From the NCBI RefSeq assembly GCF_023630205.1, contig NZ_JALPRR010000004.1, positions 124,001 through 188,000 of the forward strand: 64,000 bases of DNA, given 5' to 3'. The number at the start of each line of letters is the position of its first letter. Position 1 is the first letter of the stretch. Position numbers and translations under genes: made by a program. Source of the stretch: Pontibacter ruber (lineage in GTDB: Bacteria; Bacteroidota; Bacteroidia; Cytophagales; Hymenobacteraceae). This document shows positions 58,080 through 64,000 of the stretch, one piece after another. The notes under the pieces are model-generated. The model was not told the DNA's origin, did no database searches, and saw nothing but the letters and a program-made list of their open reading frames with translations.

Positions 58080-58756
58080 GGGGCGATGTAACAAGTAAAA
58101 GTATAGCGCTGGTTTTTACAGGCGATGAGTCTGCTGACGGTGCTGAAAGTATACTTCAAACGCTGAAGAAACACCAGGCAAAAGCCTCCTTCTTTCTGAC
58201 TGGGCGGTTTTATAGTAATCAAGATTTTAAACAAAGTATACAGCAACTGAAGCGGGAGGGGTACTACCTGGGTGCTCACTCCGACGCTCACCTGCTATAC
58301 TGCGACTGGACGAAGCGTGACAGTCTGCTGGTAACGAAGCAGCAGTTCAGCGAAGACCTTCAGCAGAACTATAACAGGATGGCTAAGTTTGGGATCAGGA
58401 AAAAAGACGCTCCATACTTTCTGCCGCCTTACGAATGGTACAACCACCAGATTACTAATTGGACAACAGAGGAAGGCTTGCAACTGGTAAACTTTACGCC
58501 CGGCACCCGCTCTGCTGCTGATTATACTTATCCGGAGATGGGCACGCGTTATGTTGGTTCAGAAACCATACTTCAATCTATATTTGAGTATGAGCATAAA
58601 GACCCGAATGGCCTGAATGGTTTTCTGCTGCTGTTGCACATCGGTACTGACCCGAGGCGGGAGGATAAATTTTACTATAAGCTGGATGAACTGCTTACAC
58701 AGTTAAAAGTTAAAGGCTACCGGTTTGTAACGGTTAGCGAGCAGCTTTCAGAGTGA
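58049..58756 (+). CDS. NodB-type polysaccharide deacetylase domain, -1 frame continuation of GH9
   Basis: This frame is open from about 57866 to the TGA at 58756. It has no ATG, GTG or TTG until 58379, which lies inside the domain. From 58049 it encodes 235 residues with a full NodB-like order: GAIIRGDVTSKSIALVFTGDESADG (motif 1 region), AKASFFLTGRFY, YLGAHSDAHLLYCDW (motif 2 HSDAH), APYFLPPYEW (motif 3 with Leu in place of Arg), and FLLLLHIGTDPRRED (motif 5 His). Translation as a GH9 fusion of about 855 residues by -1 frameshift is the simplest way to express it. The alternative is a one-base change in the A-run of a gene that was once fused. Motif 1 departs from the usual TFDDG, so activity is uncertain. 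Confidence 0.7.
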   Translation, partial: VVKDKHGAIIRGDVTSKSIALVFTGDESADGAESILQTLKKHQAKASFFLTGRFYSNQDFKQSIQQLKREGYYLGAHSDAHLLYCDWTKRDSLLVTKQQFSEDLQQNYNRMAKFGIRKKDAPYFLPPYEWYNHQITNWTTEEGLQLVNFTPGTRSAADYTYPEMGTRYVGSETILQSIFEYEHKDPNGLNGFLLLLHIGTDPRREDKFYYKLDELLTQLKVKGYRFVTVSEQLSE

Positions 58757-58770
58757 TAAAAATTATTTAC

Positions 58771-59376
58771 ATGAGACATTTTATACTGATACTTATACTT
58801 GCAGGCTTGTTTACAAGCTGTCAGCGAACAGCTTCAAAACAACCTGTTCCGGAAAGTATAAACTACCTTTCCCGAGAGGCATGGGGCGCCAACGCACCGG
58901 TTTTCCCGATGCGCAGCCACAAGCTTACTCGTCTTACCATTCACCACACAGCCACCAGGCAGCTGCCTGAGAAATCGCTGGTTGATAAAATGAAAGCGCT
59001 GCAGCAATTCTCTCAGAAGGAGAGCCCCTTGGCTGACGGACGAATGAAACCGGCCTGGGCCGATATACCTTACCATCTGTATGTGGATGTGTATGGGGAA
59101 GTGGCTGAAGGAAGGGAAGTTAATTATGCCGGAGACTCCAACACGGCTTACGATCCGGCTGGCCACCTGCTGGTGGTAGTGGAAGGTAATTTCGAAGAAG
59201 AGGAGATCACGCCAAAGCAAATGAAGACGTTGGAACTGCTTGTTCCTGCGCTGGCGAAGCAGTATCAAATTCCTGCAGATAGTATAGCTACTCATAAAGA
59301 TTTTGCACAGACAGCCTGTCCGGGTAAGAAGCTGTATGAGCAGATCCCGCACCTGCAGCAACTGGTAAAAAGGTAA
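58771..59376 (+). CDS. N-acetylmuramoyl-L-alanine amidase lipoprotein (Amidase_2/PGRP type)
   Basis: A 201-residue lipoprotein (lipobox AGLFTSC near residue 16). It cuts between MurNAc and the stem peptide. The zinc site of the T7-lysozyme/PGRP fold is visible: the first His pair in RLTIHHTATRQ near residue 55, DIPYHLYVD near residue 97 with the tyrosine-like partner, and the late His and Cys in SIATHKDFAQTACPGKKLYE near residue 175. The start MRHFILILILAG is chosen over a GTG overlapping the previous stop because it gives a proper signal peptide. It starts 14 bases after the deacetylase stop, so it is probably co-transcribed. Confidence 0.9.
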   Translation: MRHFILILILAGLFTSCQRTASKQPVPESINYLSREAWGANAPVFPMRSHKLTRLTIHHTATRQLPEKSLVDKMKALQQFSQKESPLADGRMKPAWADIPYHLYVDVYGEVAEGREVNYAGDSNTAYDPAGHLLVVVEGNFEEEEITPKQMKTLELLVPALAKQYQIPADSIATHKDFAQTACPGKKLYEQIPHLQQLVKR

Positions 59377-59694
59377 TACTCCGTTCATACTTTGACCTGT
59401 TACTCACTCTTGTTGAAACATGACCAGTATAAATATATACTGAAGGCTCTTAAAACATAAGCGTGCTTTGTAGGAGGAGAGGGGTGTATGCGTTTTTTTG
59501 CGCATTTATTTAAAAAACATTGCAAATACTAGGAACTATAGCGGCACGTTTCTTATTTTTATTTAATTATAGCGCTAATCACTGCTTATACGGGTGCGCT
59601 TTTGTGCGCATTTCGGAGAGAGGGTTGTGGGAGAAATTGCAAAATAGGTTAACTTAAACGGCTTTTAGCTGCTAATTATCTGTGTCTTAGGCAA
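59377..59694. other. Intergenic region upstream of phosphoesterase gene
   Basis: A 318-base AT-rich spacer without a gene. It contains repeated TGCGC/GCGCA stretches, including a small hairpin TGCGC-TTTTGT-GCGCA near 59597-59612. Probably a promoter region for the next gene. Confidence 0.45.
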
Positions 59695-61560
59695 ATGAAA
59701 ATACTAAAGTATACCGGTGTTATTGCGCTGTTTTTGATAGCAGGTCTGTGCAAGGTACAGGCGCAGGCTTTCCGATTTGCTTTTGTCTCGGACACACACA
59801 TCGGCAACCCAACGGCCGAAGAAGACCTTCGCCGAACAGTAGCTGATATCAACAGCAATGATTCTATCAGTTTTGCTATGTTTACCGGAGACATCACCGA
59901 GTTTGGTTCTGATGAAGAGCTGAAACTGGCGAAGCAGATACTTGATGAGCTGAACAAGCCCTGGTACATTATTGCCGGTAACCACGATTCGAACTGGTCG
60001 GAGAGCGGTAGCAATACGTTCAGGACTGTATTTGGCGCCGAGACGTTCAGCTTCGTGCACAACGGCTACCTGTTTGCCGCTACCAGCTCGGGACCGAACA
60101 TGCGTATGGGCCCGGGGCAGGTTCCTCGTGAAAATATCGTATGGCTTGACTCGGTGCTGAACAACATGCAGAACCCGCAGATGCCGGTCATCTACCTCAA
60201 TCACTATCCCCAGGACTCCTCTCTTAACAACTGGTACGACGCCATTGACCTGCTGAAAAAGCGTAACATTCAGCTTATGCTGCACGGGCACGGGCATAAC
60301 AACCGCCTCTTCAACTATGATGGCATTCCTACAGTAATGGGGCGCTCTAACCTGCGGGCGAAAGCAGAAATTGGCGGCTACAACATTGTTACGATAGAGA
60401 ACGGCGAGGCTCGTTTTACAGAACGAAACCCGGTAACTAAAACACTAAAGCCATGGATGGAAGTGCAGCTGACAGATCATCAGTTCAACACCAATCCGGG
60501 GAAATATCACCGCCCATCGTATGCCGTGAACCAGGTGTACCCGAACGTAAAGAAAGTATGGGAATACCAGGACGACAGCGACGTAGGAGCCGGTACCGCC
60601 ACAACCAAAAACATAGTAGTGGCTACCAACACAAGCGGCCTGATCTACGCCTTAGATATGAATACCGGAAAGCGCACCTGGAGCTACCAGACCGGAGGCA
60701 AGATCTATTCTACTCCTGCCATTGCCAAAAACTATGTAGTGGTAGGTTCATCAGACCATCACATTTACTGCTTGTCGGCTAAAAGCGGTAAGCTTATCTG
60801 GAAATTTAAAGCGCAGAAAGCGGTGCTGGGCTCTCCTGTAATTGAGGGCAAGAAAGTATATATCGGTGCTTCAGACGGGCATTTCAGAGCGCTGGACCTG
60901 AAGAGCGGCAAACTGATCTGGGACTTTGACCAGGTTAATAACTTTGTGGTAACCAGGCCGCTGCTATACAAAGGCAAAGTATACTTTGGCAGCTGGGGCA
61001 ATGATTTTTATGCTCTGGATGCTGCTACCGGAAAACTGGCCTGGAAGTGGAGCAACGGCTCTAAAAACCGCATGTTCTCGCCGGCTGCCTGCTACCCTGT
61101 AGCTGTAAACAACCGCATATTTATAGTTGCACCAGACCGTTTTATGACCGCTCTCGACGCTGAAACCGGCAAAGAAATTTGGCGCGAGCAGAAGAAGGAT
61201 ATCCGTGTGCGGGAGTCGATGGGGATTTCGGCAGATGGCAAACTGGCTTACGTAAAAACAATGGATGGGCAGCTTTATGGCATTTCCACGTCCGCAGACT
61301 CTATGCAGGTAGGCTGGAAATCGGAGCTGCAACTGCCTTACGAGCTGGCTCCTTCTGCCATTGTGGAAAGCAACGGCGTGGTGTACGTGCCATCGCATTC
61401 GGGTATGGTGAGCGCCATCGACAGAAACAACGGAAAGGTGCTTTGGAAGCATAAAAGCTCCAACAGCCTGATGAACCCTGTAATGCCGCTAGGAAAAAAT
61501 AAAGTGGTAGTGAGTACCATGGATGGTAAAGTAACCTGCCTGGAGTATATTTCGGAATAA
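59695..61560 (+). CDS. Metallophosphoesterase fused to a PQQ-type beta-propeller
   Basis: A 621-residue exported protein; the signal peptide ends KVQAQ. The N-terminal calcineurin-like phosphoesterase (about 25-230) has all metal motifs: FVSDTHIG, MFTGDITEFG, IAGNHDSN, YLNHYP and LHGHGHNN. After a linker, residues about 300-620 form a propeller of seven or so PQQ-like repeats, each with a pattern such as IYALDMNTGKRTWSYQTGG, IYCLSAKSGKLIWKFKAQ or FRALDLKSGKLIWDFD. Such propellers usually bind other proteins or sugars rather than PQQ. In this cluster it might remove phosphate from cell-wall or teichoic-type substrates; that is speculation. Confidence 0.88.
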   Translation: MKILKYTGVIALFLIAGLCKVQAQAFRFAFVSDTHIGNPTAEEDLRRTVADINSNDSISFAMFTGDITEFGSDEELKLAKQILDELNKPWYIIAGNHDSNWSESGSNTFRTVFGAETFSFVHNGYLFAATSSGPNMRMGPGQVPRENIVWLDSVLNNMQNPQMPVIYLNHYPQDSSLNNWYDAIDLLKKRNIQLMLHGHGHNNRLFNYDGIPTVMGRSNLRAKAEIGGYNIVTIENGEARFTERNPVTKTLKPWMEVQLTDHQFNTNPGKYHRPSYAVNQVYPNVKKVWEYQDDSDVGAGTATTKNIVVATNTSGLIYALDMNTGKRTWSYQTGGKIYSTPAIAKNYVVVGSSDHHIYCLSAKSGKLIWKFKAQKAVLGSPVIEGKKVYIGASDGHFRALDLKSGKLIWDFDQVNNFVVTRPLLYKGKVYFGSWGNDFYALDAATGKLAWKWSNGSKNRMFSPAACYPVAVNNRIFIVAPDRFMTALDAETGKEIWREQKKDIRVRESMGISADGKLAYVKTMDGQLYGISTSADSMQVGWKSELQLPYELAPSAIVESNGVVYVPSHSGMVSAIDRNNGKVLWKHKSSNSLMNPVMPLGKNKVVVSTMDGKVTCLEYISE

Positions 61561-61596
61561 TAGCGCAGGTATCTTAGAATTTGATCATAACACAGG

Positions 61597-61620
61597 ATGA
61601 TTTCCAGCACAGGAAATCAT
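61597..61620. promoter_or_regulatory. Hairpin between phosphoesterase and murQ genes
   Basis: Perfect 9-base arms ATGATTTCC / GGAAATCAT with a 6-base loop and no T-run. It lies in the 94-base gap before murQ. It may protect mRNA ends or regulate murQ rather than terminate. Confidence 0.45.
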
Positions 61621-61654
61621 GATAAAAGAAGACTAATTTAATTATTACATAACA

Positions 61655-62467
61655 ATGGAAATTACCACCGAGAAAGACTCGAACTATAACAACCTGGAGA
61701 AGATGTCTGTGAAGGAGATCCTTGTAAACATCAACAACGAGGATAAAACCGTTCCTTACGCAGTAGAGAAGGCGATTCCGCAACTCGAGAAGCTGGCTAC
61801 AGTAGTGGCCGAGAAAATGAAAGCAGGAGGCAGGTTGTTTTACATAGGGGCTGGCACCAGCGGCCGTCTGGGTGTAGTGGATGCCTCAGAGTGCCCGCCA
61901 ACGTTTGGTGTGCCGTTTGACTGGGTGGTTGGTATAATTGCCGGCGGCGACAGCGCCATTCGAAAAGCCGTGGAATTTGCCGAAGACGACGCAGAACAGG
62001 CCTGGAAAGACCTGCAGGAGTACCAGATAGATGAAAACGACGTGGTAGTGGGACTTGCTGCTTCCGGTACTACACCTTATGTGATCGGTGGTCTGAAGAA
62101 AGCGAACGAAATGGGTTTGGCAACTGGCTGTATTGTTTGCAACTCCGGCAGCCCGGTTGCAGCCGTAGCACAATATCCGGTAGAGGTAGTGGTAGGCCCT
62201 GAGTTTGTTACAGGCAGCACCCGCATGAAAGCCGGCACCGCACAGAAGCTGGCACTGAATATGCTGAGCACTACGGTGATGATCCAGCTGGGCCGCATTA
62301 AAGGCAATAAAATGTTTGACATGCAGCTGACTAACCACAAACTGTATAAGCGTGGCGTTCGCATTATCATGGCCGAGACTGGTAAAGATGAGGCGACTGC
62401 AACAGCCCTGCTCGAGAAGTATGGCAACGTGCGCGAAGCAGTAGCAAGCGTAACAGTAGCTTCTTAA
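61655..62467 (+). CDS. murQ: N-acetylmuramic acid 6-phosphate etherase
   Basis: A 270-residue cytosolic SIS-domain enzyme that splits MurNAc-6-phosphate into GlcNAc-6-phosphate and D-lactate. Signatures run through the protein: TEKDSNYNNLEKMSVKEIL, GRLFYIGAGTSGRLGVVDASECPPTFG with the catalytic Glu near residue 78, AIRKAVEFAEDDAEQA with the second acidic residue, VVGLAASGTTPYVIGGL, GPEFVTGSTRMKAGTAQKLALNMLSTT, and VRIIMAETG. It is the key marker that this cluster uses MurNAc. A symporter gene follows at 128 bases. The MurNAc kinase that should supply its substrate is not in the window. Confidence 0.97.
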   Translation: MEITTEKDSNYNNLEKMSVKEILVNINNEDKTVPYAVEKAIPQLEKLATVVAEKMKAGGRLFYIGAGTSGRLGVVDASECPPTFGVPFDWVVGIIAGGDSAIRKAVEFAEDDAEQAWKDLQEYQIDENDVVVGLAASGTTPYVIGGLKKANEMGLATGCIVCNSGSPVAAVAQYPVEVVVGPEFVTGSTRMKAGTAQKLALNMLSTTVMIQLGRIKGNKMFDMQLTNHKLYKRGVRIIMAETGKDEATATALLEKYGNVREAVASVTVAS

Positions 62468-62595
62468 GCAACAGCCGGGAATTTAACCTTCAATTGGCTG
62501 GTTATTTGTACTTTATTCTGTAATTTGTCAGAGGGTTCGGGCTGTGGGCTTTATGCTGCCATGCCTGAACATTATCTCTGAAAACCCTTTAGCTT

Positions 62596-64000
62596 ATGTC
62601 TCCAATTGTTCTTCTATCCTTTTTGATCGGCTATTTCGCCGTGCTGATAGGTATATCCTATTTCACATCAAAGGGGGCTTCGGATAACTCCAGTTTCTTT
62701 ATTGCCAACCGTAACTCGAAGTGGTATTTCGTGGCTTTCGGCATGATCGGTACGGCCCTGTCGGGGGTTACGTTTATCTCAGTGCCGGGTGCGGTGAGCA
62801 ACAACAGCTTTGGCTATTTTCAGTTTGTGCTGGGTAATGCAGTAGGCTTTCTGCTGATTGCTTTTGTGCTGCTGCCGCTCTACTACCGCATGAACCTGAT
62901 CTCCATTTATACTTACCTGGAGAAGCGCTTCGGCTACTGGAGCTATAAAACAGGCGCCATGATCTTTCTGGTGTCGCGCACGATCGGTTCTGCATTCCGT
63001 TTATACCTGGTAGCCATTGTGTTGCAGAAGTTCATCTTCGATGCCTGGAACGTGCCTTTTGCTGCCACCGTAGCTATTTGCCTTATCCTCATCTGGGTGT
63101 ACACGCACAAAGGCGGCCTGAAAACCATTGTCATCACCGACACCCTGCAGACCGTGTTCCTGGTATCATCGGTTATACTTTCCATTGTATTCATTGCCCG
63201 CAGCCTGGACCTGAACGTGGTGCAGACGTTTGAAGCGGTGAAGGAAAGCTCCTACTCCAAGATGTTCTTCTGGGAAGATTTCTTTGGTAACAAGAGCCAC
63301 TTTTTGAAGCAGTTCCTGGGTGGTATTTTCATAACGATCGCCATGACCGGTTTGGATCAGGACCTTATGCAGAAGAACCTGAGCTGCAAGAATATCGGCG
63401 AAGCGCAGAAGAACATGCTGACGTTTACAGGCGTTTTCGTAGCCATCAACATTTTCTTCCTGAGCGTGGGTGCCCTGCTGTACATGTTTGCTCAAGCTAA
63501 AGGTATAGATATAACATCGCTTAAAACACCGGATCACCTGTTCCCGGAGATTGCCCTGAACCACATGGCCCTGATACCGGCCGTTACGTTTATGCTGGGT
63601 TTAACGGCGGCTACTTTTGCCACTACCGACTCAGCTCTTACAGCTTTGACTACCTCTTTCTGCGTTGACTTCCTCAACTTTACAAAGAAAGAGAACCACG
63701 ACGATGTAAAGCTGATCCGCACGCGCCACCTGGTGCACGTTGGTTTTTCAGTGATCATGCTGCTGGTTATACTGGTGTTCAAGCTGATCAACGATGATTC
63801 GGTGGTGAATGCGATCTTCAAGGCGGCCGGTTATACCTATGGTCCGTTGCTGGGTCTGTTCGCTTTTGGTATGGCCAACAAGCGTGCCGTTGCCGATAAA
63901 CTGGTGCCATATATCTGCCTTATTTCGCCGATCATCACCTATGTCCTGGACTCCAATTCAGTTGCCTGGACAGGTTATGCCATGAGCTTTGAGCTGATCA
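62596..64000 (+). CDS. Sodium/solute symporter (SSS family), partial at right edge
   Basis: The gene runs off the window after 468 codons. It starts at the ATG giving MSPIVLLSFLIGYFAVLIGISYFTSKGASDNSSFFIANRNSKWY, the usual SSS opening. At least ten hydrophobic segments follow. Typical motifs include IGTALSGVTFISVPG (sodium site region), GFLLIAFVLLPLYYRMNLISIYTYLEKRFG, and MTGLDQDLMQKNLSCKNIGEAQKNM. It is 128 bases after murQ, on the same strand. Tannerella forsythia also keeps a MurNAc transporter gene beside murQ, so MurNAc or an anhydro form is the likely cargo here. The transport specificity is inference. Confidence 0.9.
   Translation, partial: MSPIVLLSFLIGYFAVLIGISYFTSKGASDNSSFFIANRNSKWYFVAFGMIGTALSGVTFISVPGAVSNNSFGYFQFVLGNAVGFLLIAFVLLPLYYRMNLISIYTYLEKRFGYWSYKTGAMIFLVSRTIGSAFRLYLVAIVLQKFIFDAWNVPFAATVAICLILIWVYTHKGGLKTIVITDTLQTVFLVSSVILSIVFIARSLDLNVVQTFEAVKESSYSKMFFWEDFFGNKSHFLKQFLGGIFITIAMTGLDQDLMQKNLSCKNIGEAQKNMLTFTGVFVAINIFFLSVGALLYMFAQAKGIDITSLKTPDHLFPEIALNHMALIPAVTFMLGLTAATFATTDSALTALTTSFCVDFLNFTKKENHDDVKLIRTRHLVHVGFSVIMLLVILVFKLINDDSVVNAIFKAAGYTYGPLLGLFAFGMANKRAVADKLVPYICLISPIITYVLDSNSVAWTGYAMSFELI

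Noticed and set aside
58379..58756. A separate small deacetylase gene starting at the ATG at 58379
   Set aside because: It would begin in the middle of the NodB domain and lack motifs 1 and 2. The same frame is open and clearly coding for 330 bases upstream.

Overview
The window comes from a Bacteroidota chromosome. The evidence is two SusC/SusD outer-membrane pairs, proteins ending in type IX secretion (T9SS) sorting domains, a tmRNA tag of the form GEYNYAMAA, TAnnTTTG-type promoter boxes and almost no Shine-Dalgarno sequences. The mix of genes (monomeric isocitrate dehydrogenase, CHRD and DUF4142 lipoproteins, M36 and M16 peptidases) and the base composition of about half G+C suggest Cytophagales, most likely a Pontibacter-like member of Hymenobacteraceae. 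That placement is inference.

Layout. 1-6.4 kb: the end of a serine carboxypeptidase gene, an AraC-type regulator and a SusC/SusD pair. 6.6-11.4 kb: a lactonase-like propeller, a DUF1275 membrane protein, an esterase, a Gfo/Idh/MocA oxidoreductase followed by a decayed copy of the esterase start, and a SpoIIAA-like protein. 11.5-15.3 kb: a DUF4142 lipoprotein and ClpB. 15.4-16.3 kb: a REP/RAYT-type mobile element with 113-bp inverted ends beside endonuclease V. 17-21 kb: a lipoprotein, a hydrolase/phosphoribosyltransferase pair, a GC-rich structured block and a secreted SGNH hydrolase. 21.4-25.6 kb: NADP isocitrate dehydrogenase, a second RAYT element with a different terminal repeat, and a CHRD lipoprotein. 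25.8-35.6 kb: an M16 peptidase, DnaX, a secreted M36 peptidase and cyclopropane fatty acid synthase. 35.7-43.9 kb: an NtrY/NtrC-like two-component system next to a candidate sigma-54 promoter and a three-gene operon (FtsX-type ABC permease, S41 peptidase, DUF4932 protein). 44.0-46.2 kb: tmRNA and an Ig-like surface protein.

46.9-64.0 kb is a co-directional set that fits scavenging of cell-wall sugar: a NamZ-type exo-N-acetylmuramidase, SusC/SusD, a DUF4397 lipoprotein, a GHL10 (DigH-like) glycosidase, a GH9 enzyme, a NodB-type deacetylase domain, an N-acetylmuramoyl-alanine amidase, a phosphoesterase fused to a PQQ-type propeller, MurQ and a sodium/solute symporter. Together they could strip, import and convert N-acetylmuramic acid; a MurNAc kinase is missing and may lie beyond the window.

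The most striking observations are three. (1) The deacetylase reading frame after GH9 has no start codon and joins GH9 in the -1 frame at A AAA AAG, with an AGGGAG element upstream and a hairpin 7 nt downstream, the same layout as the E. coli dnaX frameshift site. The dnaX gene in this window carries a comparable A7 signal. (2) The 7-mer AAGTATA/TATACTT occurs about 110 times in 64 kb by hand count, against about 8 expected by chance, in all reading frames and in spacers. (3) There are two unrelated RAYT elements with long inverted repeats.
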